Assembly (NCBI GenBank): GCA_946536145.1
Contig: CAMNEA010000027.1
Span: 1 to 35,242, forward strand
Direction: 5' to 3'
Origin: an uncultured Butyrivibrio sp.
GTDB lineage: Bacteria > Bacillota > Clostridia > Lachnospirales > Lachnospiraceae
Length of the DNA: 35,242 bases
Position 1 is the first letter of the stretch. Every line of letters begins with the position of its first letter. Positions 24,769 to 33,031 of this stretch are shown here, one piece after another. The notes beneath the pieces are model-generated. The model saw only the letters and a list, made by a program, of their open reading frames with translations. It searched no databases and was not told the DNA's origin. The position numbers and the translations under genes were made by a program.

Positions 24769-25758
24769 ATGGTATCAATAAAAGATGTAGCAAAGGAAGC
24801 AGGAGTGGCTATCTCCACAGTTTCCAAAGTGCTCAACAATTATCCCAATGTAAGTGAAAAGACCAGGAAGAAGGTCATGGATGTGGTTGACCAGCTTGGC
24901 TTTGTTCCCAATGCCATGGCTGCCAGCCTCTCATCCAAGAAAACGGGAAGAGTGGCGCTTCTGATAAGGCTCAATCTGAGCACGCAGGCGAGCGATGAGA
25001 TCAGCATGCAGTATATAACAGGAGCGGTGCAGCGGGCAAAAGAGCTGCAGCTTGATGTCATAACCGTATTTACTTCGATGATAGAGGATATGACTGCGGC
25101 AGAGGTCACAAACTATTTTGAGTCCCAGGGGATAAAGGGCATTATTGTCTATGGAATGACAACCAGGGACAAGATTGTGAAAAAGCTTATCGACAGCGGT
25201 AATTTCAAGATGGTTGTGATAGATGCTCCAATGGTGAACAGGACAACCTCGTCCGTAAGCATCGACCACAAGAAGGCGCAGATAGACATAGCCCGGAAGA
25301 CAATACAGGAAAACAAGTGCAAAAAGATCCTCTACATAGCCGGGGAGGACGACGGATATGTGACGGCGGAAAGGCTTGAAGGGATTAGAGAGCTTTGCGC
25401 AGAGGAAAAGCTTAAGCTCACAGTAAGAAAAGGGCATTTCTCTGAGCTTAGGGCAAGAGAGATAACCATGCGCTATGCCAAAAGCAATGACTGTGTGGTG
25501 TGCGCATCAGACCTAATGGCGATAGGGGCGATGAAGGCTCTGATCGATATGGATATTTTCAGACCGGTCTGCGGGTTTGACGGCATTATCCTTATGGGAT
25601 ATGTCGGCAAGCAGATGAATACGGTCAGACAGGATTTCGTTAAGATCTCGGAGGAGGCTGTTGAGGAGCTGGGACGCCTGATGCAGGGACAAGAGGGACG
25701 AAGGGTCCTGATGCCTCACACCCTGGTCCGCATCAGATATGAAGATATAATCATATGA
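24769..25758 (+). CDS. LacI-family transcriptional regulator
   Basis: 329 residues. The N-terminal helix-turn-helix and hinge follow the family pattern closely: IKDVAKEAGVAISTVSKVLN, then PNAMAASLSSKKTGRVALLI. The effector domain (about 60-329) is a periplasmic-binding-like fold with GIIVYGMTTRD, CKKILYIAGEDDGYVTAERL and CVVCASDLMAIGAMKAL. RBS GGAGG (24760-24764) lies 4 nt before the ATG. It has an operator in its own leader, and two perfect copies of that operator precede the next gene, glgP, so it most likely represses itself and glgP. The effector is unknown; a sugar or sugar phosphate from glucan breakdown is a reasonable guess. Confidence 0.93.
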   Translation: MVSIKDVAKEAGVAISTVSKVLNNYPNVSEKTRKKVMDVVDQLGFVPNAMAASLSSKKTGRVALLIRLNLSTQASDEISMQYITGAVQRAKELQLDVITVFTSMIEDMTAAEVTNYFESQGIKGIIVYGMTTRDKIVKKLIDSGNFKMVVIDAPMVNRTTSSVSIDHKKAQIDIARKTIQENKCKKILYIAGEDDGYVTAERLEGIRELCAEEKLKLTVRKGHFSELRAREITMRYAKSNDCVVCASDLMAIGAMKALIDMDIFRPVCGFDGIILMGYVGKQMNTVRQDFVKISEEAVEELGRLMQGQEGRRVLMPHTLVRIRYEDIII

Positions 25759-25763
25759 GCTGC

Positions 25764-25810
25764 CCGACAAAAGTGTACAGCCAGGGTCTGGGCAGACATA
25801 CTTTTGTCGG
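25764..25810. terminator. Hairpin after the LacI gene (possible terminator)
   Basis: CCGACAAAAGT (25764-25774) pairs with ACTTTTGTCGG (25800-25810), an 11-bp perfect stem, with a smaller CCAG/CTGG stem in the loop. It starts 5 nt after the LacI stop codon. There is no T-run after it, so it may be a weak or factor-dependent terminator, or an mRNA-stabilising stem. Confidence 0.45.
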
Positions 25811-25847
25811 TCGACTCACAGTATGATGTAAGGGGCAAAAGTCTTAC

Positions 25848-25876
25848 CTCCACTTAGAGTAAGTTTTTAAGTGGGG
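25848..25876. other. Hairpin just upstream of the first glgP operator
   Basis: A 9-bp stem: CTCCACTTA (25848-25856) with TAAGTGGGG (25868-25876), one T/G wobble, 11-nt loop. A G-rich end (GTGGGGG) follows. It could finish termination of the LacI transcript or be part of the glgP control region; no stronger statement is possible. Confidence 0.45.
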
Positions 25877-25882
25877 GTTGCG

Positions 25883-25894
25883 GAAAACGTTTTC
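25883..25894. promoter_or_regulatory. LacI-type operator O1 of glgP
   Basis: Perfect palindrome GAAAACGTTTTC. Its centre is exactly 40 bp from that of the second operator (25923-25934), close to four helical turns, so two dimers would bind the same face of the DNA. It matches the operator in the LacI gene leader except for one base. Confidence 0.85.
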
Positions 25895-25921
25895 TTGTGG
25901 TAATGTATATGTGTTGATAAT
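25895..25921 (+). promoter_or_regulatory. Probable glgP promoter between the two operators
   Basis: A -10-like GATAAT (25916-25921) touches the second operator. Upstream, TTCTTG (25892-25897, 18-nt spacer) or TTGTGG (25895-25900, 15-nt spacer) could be the -35; neither is a good match. The placement between paired operators supports it more than the sequence does. Confidence 0.45.
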
Positions 25922-25922
25922 A

Positions 25923-25934
25923 GAAAACGTTTTC
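25923..25934. promoter_or_regulatory. LacI-type operator O2 of glgP
   Basis: Second perfect GAAAACGTTTTC palindrome. It follows the candidate -10 by one base, so it covers the transcription start and would block initiation when occupied. Confidence 0.85.
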
Positions 25935-26003
25935 CACAGAGGCGGAAATGATCACTTGTTTTTGTAAAGTTAAATGAAACAGTATAAGAACGGAGGTAGT
26001 TAA

Positions 26004-28313
26004 ATGTCCAAACACACAAACATGCAGCGTGACGTACTGGTCACAAATCTTGAGAACCAGCTCGAGGAGATCTCGCAGGATAAGTTCGGCAAGAGCCTTA
26101 AGGAGCTGACCAATCACGAGACTTACTATGTACTTCTTGAGATGACAACACGCCTTATGGATGTTGCGGAAGTATATAACGGTGAGAAGAAGGTCTACTA
26201 TATTTCAATGGAGTTCCTCATCGGCAAGCTTCTTTCCAATAATCTGATAAATCTTCGGGTATACGACAGGGTCAAGGCTATCCTTGAGGCCAACGGCAAG
26301 AGCCTTGCCGAGATTGAAGAGTGCGAGCCCGAGCCATCACTCGGAAACGGTGGACTTGGAAGGCTTGCGGCATGCTTCCTTGACTCAATTGCAACTCTTG
26401 GACTTGCCGGAGAAGGAATCGGTCTCAATTACCACTTTGGACTCTTTAAGCAGGTGTTCAAGGATCACCTGCAGAATGCTGAGAAGAACGACTGGATCGA
26501 AGAGCAGTCCTGGCTTGAGAAGACAGATACTACCTTTGAAGTGTCTTTTGGCAAAGAAAAGGTTGTATCGCGCCTCTACAACATGAGCATCGTAGGTTAT
26601 GACACAGGAGTCAACAAGCTCCGTCTCTTTGATATAGAGTCAGTCGACGAGAGCCTTGTCAAGAAAGGAATCGACTTTGACAAGACCAAAGTGGACAAGA
26701 ATCTGACTCTTTTCCTCTATCCGGATGACTCTGATGAAGCGGGCAATCTCCTTAGGATCTATCAGGAGTATTTCCTGGTTGCCAACGCGGCGCAGCTTAT
26801 ACTGAGGGAGCAGAAGGAGCGTCAGTACGATCTTCATGAGCTCTACAAGCACGCTGTTATCCAGATAAATGATACGCATCCCACTATGATCATCCCGGAG
26901 CTTGTAAGGATCCTCGTTGAGGAGAAAGCTTTTTCAATGGATGAAGCGATAAATGTAGTCAGCAGAACATGCGCTTATACCAATCACACGATCCTGGCTG
27001 AAGCCCTAGAGACATGGCCTCTTGAGTACCTTGAGAAGGTTGTACCGCAGCTCGTTCCTTATATCAGGGAACTCGACAAGAGGATCAGGGCTAAGTACAA
27101 GAACCCCAAGATCCAGATCATTGACAAGCAGAAGAAGGTTCACATGGCATTTATCGACATTCACTACGGATTCTCGATAAACGGTGTCGCTGCCATACAC
27201 ACTGAGATACTTAAGAACAGTGAGCTCAATGACTTCTACAAGATCTATCCTGAGAAGTTCAACAATAAGACCAATGGCATAACCTTCAGAAGATGGCTCC
27301 TTTCCTGCAACCATCCGCTCTCTGATTTCCTCTCGGAGACCATCGGAGACGGCTACAAGAAGGATGCCAACAAGCTCGAGAAACTCCTTGACCATATCGA
27401 CGATGAGGCTGTGCTTGACAGACTTGCCGATATCAAGATGACCAAGAAGAAAGAACTCGCAGCATATCTCAAGAAGCATGAGAATGTTGAAGTTGATCCC
27501 GAGTCTATCTTTGACATACAGGTAAAGAGACTTCATGAGTACAAGAGGCAGCAGATGAATGCCCTCTATATCATCCACAAGTACCTCGAGATAAAGGGTG
27601 GCAAGAAACCGGTCAGACCGCTCACATTTATATTTGGCGCCAAGGCAGCCCCTGCCTATGTCATCGCCAAGGATATCATCCATCTTCTTCTTGTGCTTGA
27701 GGAGATCATCAACAATGATCCCGATGTAAATAAGTACATGAAGGTGATAATGGTTGAGAATTACAACGTAAGTTATGCTGAGAAACTCATTCCTGCCTGT
27801 GATGTTTCGGAACAGATTTCTCTTGCGTCAAAAGAAGCTTCGGGAACCAGCAACATGAAGTTCATGTTAAACGGAGCTGTGACACTTGGAACGGATGACG
27901 GAGCCAATGTCGAGATCCACGAGCTTGTCGGCGATGACAATATCTATATATTTGGAATCAGTGCTGATGAGGTAATCGAGCACTACAAAAAGGCAGATTA
28001 TGTGTCAAAAGACTACTACAAAAAGAGTCCTGTTATAAAAGAAGCTGTCGATTTTATTGTCAGCAAACAATGCCTCAAGGTCGGACACAAAGAGAATCTG
28101 CAAAGACTCTACAAGGAACTTCTCAATAAGGACTGGTTCATGACCCTCATGGATCTCGAGGATTACATCGCCAAGAAGGATGAGATATTTGCAGACTACG
28201 AGGACAGAGAGAAGTGGAAGAAGATGATGCTTACTAACATTGCAAAAGCAGGATACTTCTCATCAGACAGAACTATTGCGGAGTACGACAGGGATATCTG
28301 GCATCTGAGCTAA
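26004..28313 (+). CDS. glgP: Glycogen/maltodextrin phosphorylase (GT35)
   Basis: 769-residue pyridoxal-phosphate enzyme that releases glucose 1-phosphate from alpha-1,4-glucans in the cytoplasm. Family landmarks: [21 protein letters not shown] near the N terminus, the active-site stretch [13 protein letters not shown], and the cofactor lysine K619 in [20 protein letters not shown] followed by DDGANVEI. Length is slightly below the usual 800-850 residues. RBS CGGAGG lies upstream of ATG 26004. It is preceded by two operators of the adjacent LacI-family regulator, implying sugar-responsive repression. It is monocistronic: a repeat element and then a strong terminator follow. It would work together with MalQ (2426-3973) in glucan breakdown. 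Confidence 0.97.
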   Translation: MSKHTNMQRDVLVTNLENQLEEISQDKFGKSLKELTNHETYYVLLEMTTRLMDVAEVYNGEKKVYYISMEFLIGKLLSNNLINLRVYDRVKAILEANGKSLAEIEECEPEPSLGNGGLGRLAACFLDSIATLGLAGEGIGLNYHFGLFKQVFKDHLQNAEKNDWIEEQSWLEKTDTTFEVSFGKEKVVSRLYNMSIVGYDTGVNKLRLFDIESVDESLVKKGIDFDKTKVDKNLTLFLYPDDSDEAGNLLRIYQEYFLVANAAQLILREQKERQYDLHELYKHAVIQINDTHPTMIIPELVRILVEEKAFSMDEAINVVSRTCAYTNHTILAEALETWPLEYLEKVVPQLVPYIRELDKRIRAKYKNPKIQIIDKQKKVHMAFIDIHYGFSINGVAAIHTEILKNSELNDFYKIYPEKFNNKTNGITFRRWLLSCNHPLSDFLSETIGDGYKKDANKLEKLLDHIDDEAVLDRLADIKMTKKKELAAYLKKHENVEVDPESIFDIQVKRLHEYKRQQMNALYIIHKYLEIKGGKKPVRPLTFIFGAKAAPAYVIAKDIIHLLLVLEEIINNDPDVNKYMKVIMVENYNVSYAEKLIPACDVSEQISLASKEASGTSNMKFMLNGAVTLGTDDGANVEIHELVGDDNIYIFGISADEVIEHYKKADYVSKDYYKKSPVIKEAVDFIVSKQCLKVGHKENLQRLYKELLNKDWFMTLMDLEDYIAKKDEIFADYEDREKWKKMMLTNIAKAGYFSSDRTIAEYDRDIWHLS

Positions 28314-28323
28314 AGATGATGTG

Positions 28324-28454
28324 AGTTAGTTATGAGTCAATGAGTCAATGGGGACGTTTCAGTTATAGTCAATGGGGACGTTACAGTTTGACTCACTTCG
28401 AAGAAGCGAGTCAAACTGTAACGTCCCCATTGACTCATTGACTCATAACTGACT
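28324..28454. repeat. Large palindromic repeat element (copy 2)
   Basis: The outer left arm (28324-28358) is the reverse complement of 28420-28454 with one mismatch in 35. Inside, 28367-28394 pairs perfectly with 28408-28435 (28 bp); after one mismatch come a 4-bp CTTC/GAAG stem and a GAA loop, making a 69-nt near-perfect hairpin. The motif GGGGACGTT appears twice on the left and its complement once on the right, so one part of the left arm is duplicated (28359-28382). The core is the same as at 1-39. It lies 10 bp after the glgP stop codon and before its terminator. Confidence 0.9.
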
Positions 28455-28477
28455 AATTGCCCGCAAACTTCCGCTAA

Positions 28478-28527
28478 AATAAGGTCAAAACGCTTGCAAC
28501 TTGGGCGTTTTGACCTTATTATTTTTA
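28478..28527 (+). terminator. Rho-independent terminator of glgP
   Basis: Perfect 16-bp stem: AATAAGGTCAAAACGC (28478-28493) with GCGTTTTGACCTTATT (28505-28520), 11-nt loop, followed by ATTTTTAT. The A-rich bases on the 5' side could let it work in both directions. Confidence 0.88.
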
Positions 28528-28575
28528 TATCACAGGAAATTGCTTTCTTAAGCTGGGGTTTAGTGAGGTGAGGGT

Positions 28576-30315
28576 ATGGAAAAAAAGTTCTTAGATGCAG
28601 GCAGCAATGGCGTTATTCCGCTAGGTCTTCCGGGAGGTTTTTTCATTTACGAGGCAACCGGCCATGAGAGTGTGTTCTATGCCGGTCCGAATGTTCTCGC
28701 GCTCTACGGATGTGAGAATATGGGGGAATTTATTGAGCTGACGGGCGGTACTTTCAAGGGCATGGTCCACCCTGATGACTACAACAGGATAGTCAATCAG
28801 ATCCAGGCCCAGACTCTTTTTGGTGAGAAGAAACATGATTATGTGAGATACAGGATCATAACCAGACAGGGAGTGGAGAGGTATGTAGAGGATTTTGGAC
28901 ATATCCTTCACAGATCGGATGGTAAGAGCTTCTACTATGTTTATCTGGTAGATGTGGATCAGAATGAATACTATAACAAGAACCGCAATTCCTTTGCGGA
29001 GGCAGAGATCCTTTCATCCAACAGGGAGACGGATGAACTGACAGGGCTGCTCAATATGTCCAGTTTCTATCAGAAGGCGCAGATATTCCTTGGATCTGTA
29101 GAGAGCCGCAGGGAGCTGATATCGATCATTCATTTTGACATCCCCAACTTTAAACTCTTTAACGAGAAACACGGATTTAGTCTCGGAGATGAGCTTTTGT
29201 GCGATCTTTCGAAGGCTATCCTGAAGTCATTCGGCATAGGAGGCATTGTATCGAGGTTTTCCGATGATCATTTTGTTGTATGCGCAACAGGTGACAGGGA
29301 GAGCATTGTAAAAAGGGTCGAGGATGTATACAGGAAGATGCTGCAGACTGATGACATCAACAAGAAGGTCAGGGTCAAGGCAGGAATCTACTACATGGAT
29401 GACAGAAGGAGTGAGATCGGTCTTGCCTGTGACCATGCAAGGCTGGCCTGCAACTCTATCAAGCACAGACATGACATCAACTACTGCATTTACGATGAAA
29501 TGCTTCGCGAGAGTCTCAGGAAGCAGCAGTATGTGCTGGATCACATTGATGTGGCACTTGAGAATAATTTTATCAAGATATTCTACCAGCCTGTAATAAG
29601 GGTTAAGACAGGAGAGATATGCGGCTATGAGGCTTTGGTGAGATGGATCGATCCCAATATCGGAATGCTGTCACCCGGCGATTTTATAAGTACTCTTGAG
29701 CAGTACCACCTTATTCATCTTGTGGATACCTACGTTATCAGGCAGGTGTGCAGGGACTATGCAGAGCTTCACGAAGCCGGACGTGATATAGTACCCGTTT
29801 CGGTCAATATTTCAAGACTTGATTTTGAGCAATGTGATATATTTGGAATCATTGAGAGTACGAGAAGAGAATTTGACATGCCACGCAATCTCCTCGATAT
29901 TGAGATTACCGAGAGCGCGCTGGATCAGCAGGGCGGCTTCATCAAGAGTGAATGTGACAAGATGCGGGAACTCGGATACAGCGTATGGATTGATGACTTC
30001 GGGTCTGGATATTCTTCTCTCAACACCGTGGCTGAATACAATTTTGATGTCCTCAAGCTGGATATGGTATTCATGAGAAGCCTTGAGAACAACACCAAAA
30101 CAGCAAAACTTATGAGCTACATCATGGATGGAGCCAGAGCCATGAATGTTGCGCCCTTGTGTGAAGGCGTTGAGACGCAGGCGCAGTTCGATTTCCTCAA
30201 GGAGATTGGATGCGAGAGAGCGCAGGGATATTTCTTTGGAAAGCCGATGCTGATGGAAGAGACTCGGGCAATGACCATGGCTAAGGGGATGAAGTGGGAA
30301 CACAGAGATGAGTGA
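28576..30315 (+). CDS. c-di-GMP phosphodiesterase with PAS-like, degenerate GGDEF and EAL domains
   Basis: 579 residues, no membrane segment, so cytoplasmic. A PAS-like domain (about 15-135; GFFIYEATGHESVFYAGPNV, HPDDYNRIV) precedes a GGDEF-fold domain (about 150-305) whose catalytic motif is SDDHF (229-233) instead of GGDEF, so it should not make c-di-GMP and may act as a regulator. The EAL domain (about 320-570) is complete: YEALVRW (E352), the NISRLDF metal-site asparagine region, EITESA, the acidic pair in WIDDFGSGYSSL (D473, D474), LKLDMVFM and EGVETQAQ. It should hydrolyse c-di-GMP. RBS AGGTGAGGG lies close to ATG 28576. It overlaps the acetyltransferase start by 8 nt, so both are probably on one mRNA. 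Confidence 0.93.
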   Translation: MEKKFLDAGSNGVIPLGLPGGFFIYEATGHESVFYAGPNVLALYGCENMGEFIELTGGTFKGMVHPDDYNRIVNQIQAQTLFGEKKHDYVRYRIITRQGVERYVEDFGHILHRSDGKSFYYVYLVDVDQNEYYNKNRNSFAEAEILSSNRETDELTGLLNMSSFYQKAQIFLGSVESRRELISIIHFDIPNFKLFNEKHGFSLGDELLCDLSKAILKSFGIGGIVSRFSDDHFVVCATGDRESIVKRVEDVYRKMLQTDDINKKVRVKAGIYYMDDRRSEIGLACDHARLACNSIKHRHDINYCIYDEMLRESLRKQQYVLDHIDVALENNFIKIFYQPVIRVKTGEICGYEALVRWIDPNIGMLSPGDFISTLEQYHLIHLVDTYVIRQVCRDYAELHEAGRDIVPVSVNISRLDFEQCDIFGIIESTRREFDMPRNLLDIEITESALDQQGGFIKSECDKMRELGYSVWIDDFGSGYSSLNTVAEYNFDVLKLDMVFMRSLENNTKTAKLMSYIMDGARAMNVAPLCEGVETQAQFDFLKEIGCERAQGYFFGKPMLMEETRAMTMAKGMKWEHRDE

Positions 30316-30940
30316 ACTAAGTATTAGAATGGCAGCTCCTAGTGATGCTCAGGAGCTGCTTTCAATTTATGATTATTATGTAAAAGAAACAGCGATAACC
30401 TTTGAGTATGATACTCCGTCGGTAGAGGAGTTCCAAAGGAGAATATCGGGCGTACTTGAGAAGTTTCCGTATCTTGTGGTCGAAGAGACCGATAGCGGAA
30501 AAGACATAACGGATACCCTGAATGAAACAGGCAAACAGGGATCACCGGATGCAGCTTTAAGACGCAGGATCCTGGGATATGCCTATGCATCTCCATTTCA
30601 TACAAGATCGGCATATCAGTGGTGCGTTGAGATGTCTATCTATCTCCACAAGGATGCCAGGAGAAGAGGACTTGGCAGGATGCTCTACAATGAGCTGGAG
30701 AGACGGCTTAAGGACATGGGAATCCTCAACCTCAATGCATGTATAGGATATCCGGAAAAAGAGGATGAACATCTTACTTTTGCAAGTGTCGAATTTCATA
30801 AGAAGATGGGATATACGATGGTAGGAGAGTTCCATAAGTGCGGCTTCAAATTCGGAAGGTGGTACAATATGGTATGGATGGAGAAGCTTATAGGAGAGCA
30901 CACAGACCATCCCGATAATATATTCGTTGACGAGCTGTAA
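30308..30940 (+). CDS. GNAT N-acetyltransferase, phosphinothricin/methionine-sulfone type
   Basis: 210-residue acetyltransferase. The start matches the Pat/MnaT subfamily: IRMAAPSDAQELLSIYDYYV, then ETAITFEYDTPSVEEF. The acetyl-CoA loop is RRGLGRML (119-126), and the C-terminal motif FHKKMGYTMVGEFHKCGFKF with WYNMVWMEK is typical. Such enzymes acetylate small amines, for example methionine sulfoximine-like compounds. A stretch of about 25 residues (SGKDITDTLNETGKQGSPDA) between beta strands is extra compared with relatives of about 165-185 residues. The start codon lies inside the end of the EAL gene. The substrate is not certain. Confidence 0.85.
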   Translation: MSELSIRMAAPSDAQELLSIYDYYVKETAITFEYDTPSVEEFQRRISGVLEKFPYLVVEETDSGKDITDTLNETGKQGSPDAALRRRILGYAYASPFHTRSAYQWCVEMSIYLHKDARRRGLGRMLYNELERRLKDMGILNLNACIGYPEKEDEHLTFASVEFHKKMGYTMVGEFHKCGFKFGRWYNMVWMEKLIGEHTDHPDNIFVDEL

Positions 30941-30958
30941 GTTTCCGCGATATCATAA

Positions 30959-30988
30959 ATTATTGGATTTCCTCAGAAATTCAATAAT
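30959..30988. terminator. Perfect short hairpin after the GNAT gene (possible terminator)
   Basis: A 13-bp stem (one G/T wobble): 30959-30971 with 30976-30988, loop CTCA. It is AT-rich and has no T-run on the plus strand. It lies 18 nt after the GNAT stop and about 95 nt before TrpB2, so it may end the upstream mRNA or shape the TrpB2 leader. The rest of this 143-bp gap has no promoter or T-box that I can support. Confidence 0.45.
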
Positions 30989-31083
30989 CGTATCGGAACA
31001 GGTCCCGGCAAAGCGAGGGGCGTGTCCTGCCAAAGATTTCTTTAAAAGACTGAGAAATTATTTTTTAATAAATGGAGGGAAAA

Positions 31084-32451
31084 ATGAGCACAATACCGTA
31101 TAAGATATACCTTGAAGAATCTGAGATGCCTACGAAATGGTACAATGTCCGCGGCGACATGAAGAAGAAACCGGCACCTCTTTTAAATCCGGCTACGCTT
31201 AAGCCCATGACCATTGATGAACTCTCGGGAGTGTTCTGCCGTGAGCTTGCCGAGCAGGAGCTTGATGATACTTCGAGGTTTATAGAGATACCTGAGGAGA
31301 TCAGGAATTTCTACCGCATGTACCGCCCATCACCGCTTGTAAGGGCGTACTGCCTCGAGGAGAAGCTTCAGACTCCCGCACATATCTATTACAAATTTGA
31401 GGGCAATAACACCTCCGGAAGCCACAAGCTCAATTCTGCGATTGCTCAGGCATATTATGCCAAGAAGCAGGGGCTTAAGGGTGTGACAACTGAGACCGGT
31501 GCGGGACAGTGGGGAACAGCCCTCTCAATGGCATGTTCATACTTTGATCTCGACTGTCAGGTTTACATGGTCAAGGTTTCCTATGAGCAAAAGCCATTCA
31601 GACGCGAGGTTATGAGGACCTATGGAGCCAAGGTAACACCTTCCCCATCAATGGAGACAGAGGTTGGAAGGAAGATTAATGCGGAGTTCCCGGGTACAAC
31701 AGGAAGCCTTGGATGCGCTATATCTGAAGCTGTAGAGGCTGCAACTACTCAGGAGGGTTACCGCTACGTTCTTGGATCGGTTCTTTCCCAGGTACTGCTG
31801 CATCAGTCTGTAATAGGTCTTGAGACCAAGGCTGCACTTGACAAATACGGCATCAAGGCAGATATGATAATAGGCTGCGCAGGCGGCGGATCCAACCTTG
31901 GTGGACTTATTTCTCCTTTTGCAGGTGAGATATTAAGGGGAGAGAACAACTATGAGATCATAGCAGTTGAGCCCGCTTCATGCCCCAGCCTTACAAGAGG
32001 CAGGTACGCTTATGACTTCTGTGATACCGGCAAGGTATGTCCTCTTGCCAAGATGTATACTCTCGGAAGCGGCTTTATTCCTTCGGCCAACCACGCAGGA
32101 GGACTTCGCTACCACGGCATGAGCTCTGTTGTTTCTGAGCTGTATGACCAGGGACTTATCAAGGCAAGGAGCGTTGAGCAGACTTCAGTATTTGAGGCAG
32201 CAGAGATGTTTGCAAGGGTTGAAGGTATTCTTCCTGCTCCTGAGTCAAGCCATGCGATAAGAGTTGCGATCGACGAGGCTCTTAAATGCAAGGAGACAGG
32301 CGAGGAAAAGAACATTGTATTTGGCCTCACAGGTACAGGCTACTTTGACATGGTCGCTTATCAGAAATACAATGACCGCGAGATGACAGATTATATTCCT
32401 ACGGATGAGGAGCTTCAGGTTGCCCTTTCCAAGCTTCCCAAGGTAGATTGA
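31084..32451 (+). CDS. TrpB-like pyridoxal-phosphate synthase, TrpB2 type
   Basis: 455-residue beta-subunit-like tryptophan synthase of the TrpB2 group, longer than TrpB1 (about 400). The cofactor lysine is K115 in NNTSGSHKLNSA; the catalytic glutamate lies in TETGAGQWG; the phosphate loop is CAGGGSNLGG. C-terminal landmarks AEMFARVEGILPAPESSHA and FGLTGTGYFDM are also present. TrpB2 joins indole (or a related nucleophile) with serine to give tryptophan. No trpA or other trp gene is in the window, so it probably works alone, perhaps salvaging indole. GGAGGG (31074-31079) lies 4 nt before ATG 31084, so this start is preferred over the ATG at 31072. The PH-domain gene follows after 13 nt. Confidence 0.93.
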   Translation: MSTIPYKIYLEESEMPTKWYNVRGDMKKKPAPLLNPATLKPMTIDELSGVFCRELAEQELDDTSRFIEIPEEIRNFYRMYRPSPLVRAYCLEEKLQTPAHIYYKFEGNNTSGSHKLNSAIAQAYYAKKQGLKGVTTETGAGQWGTALSMACSYFDLDCQVYMVKVSYEQKPFRREVMRTYGAKVTPSPSMETEVGRKINAEFPGTTGSLGCAISEAVEAATTQEGYRYVLGSVLSQVLLHQSVIGLETKAALDKYGIKADMIIGCAGGGSNLGGLISPFAGEILRGENNYEIIAVEPASCPSLTRGRYAYDFCDTGKVCPLAKMYTLGSGFIPSANHAGGLRYHGMSSVVSELYDQGLIKARSVEQTSVFEAAEMFARVEGILPAPESSHAIRVAIDEALKCKETGEEKNIVFGLTGTGYFDMVAYQKYNDREMTDYIPTDEELQVALSKLPKVD

Positions 32452-32464
32452 TTGGAGGTGCGAT

Positions 32465-32926
32465 ATGGCAAGAATTGCTAATCCGCAGCAGTATGAAGAG
32501 TCCAAAGAGGCGAAGGGAAATCTTAAGTATTCAGAGAGAAGCAGATGGCTTCTCTTTGGGCTCCCCTGGACCTTTACAAAGTATGAGATAAGAGAAAATG
32601 ACTTTACCATCATTAAGGGATTTCTTACAGTCAGAGAGAATGACTGCTATATGTACAAGATAAGTGATGTGGAGATCACAAGTACGCTCTTGCAGAGACT
32701 TGCAGGACTCTCTACCATCGTGCTGTACACTTCTGACGTGACGGACAGGACCATTGTCATGAAGAATATCAAGCACGGCAAAGAGATCAAGGACTTTATC
32801 CTTCAGGCATCAGAGTCTGCAAGGCTTCGCAGAAAAACCGTGAGTATGCAGAATATCGGTTTTGGTGCCGGTGATATCCATGATGTTGACGCCATTGATG
32901 ATGTCGATGGACATTTTGATAATTGA
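32465..32926 (+). CDS. Bacterial PH-domain protein
   Basis: 153-residue cytoplasmic protein with a bacterial pleckstrin-homology-type domain (bPH_2/DUF304 pattern, about 30-120): RWLLFGLPWTFTKYEIRENDF, IIKGFLTVRENDCYMYKISDVEI and TIVLYTSDVTDRTIVMKNI. The C-terminal tail (about 130-153) is rich in Asp (IHDVDAIDDVDGHFD). RBS GGAGG lies 7 nt upstream. It is probably co-transcribed with TrpB2, and a terminator follows. No function can be given beyond a likely protein or membrane interaction role. Confidence 0.8.
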   Translation: MARIANPQQYEESKEAKGNLKYSERSRWLLFGLPWTFTKYEIRENDFTIIKGFLTVRENDCYMYKISDVEITSTLLQRLAGLSTIVLYTSDVTDRTIVMKNIKHGKEIKDFILQASESARLRRKTVSMQNIGFGAGDIHDVDAIDDVDGHFDN

Positions 32927-32967
32927 AGGTTCTACTGCCATATGTATTTTTGCTTTGTATAAATAAT

Positions 32968-33025
32968 GTGATGTTAGGGGTGTGGCTGAGCTTAGCGCGT
33001 AGCAATCCGTAACATCACTTTTTAA
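32968..33025. terminator. Shared terminator between convergent genes
   Basis: GTGATGTTA (32968-32976) pairs with TAACATCAC (33010-33018), followed by TTTTTAATTGTTTTT. The loop is long (33 nt) and contains a small stem around GCTGAGCTTAGC. It lies between the PH-domain gene and the opposing Gx-transporter gene. Confidence 0.7.
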
Positions 33026-33031
33026 TTGTTT

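Noticed and set aside
25764-25876. A small gene between the LacI regulator and glgP.
   Set aside because: The 245-bp gap is filled by two hairpins and two operators, with no frame that has an RBS.
29150-29330. Active diguanylate cyclase in the PAS-GGDEF-EAL protein.
   Set aside because: The catalytic loop is SDDHF, not GGDEF, so synthesis is unlikely.
30941-31083. T-box or tryptophan attenuator upstream of TrpB2.
   Set aside because: No T-box sequence (AGGGTGGNACCGCG type) and no Trp-codon leader peptide were found; only an AT-rich hairpin is present.
32976-33010. The loop sequence GTGTGGCTGAGCTTAGCGCG looked like a tRNA D-arm.
   Set aside because: There is no anticodon arm, T-arm or acceptor stem; the segment is the loop of a terminator hairpin.
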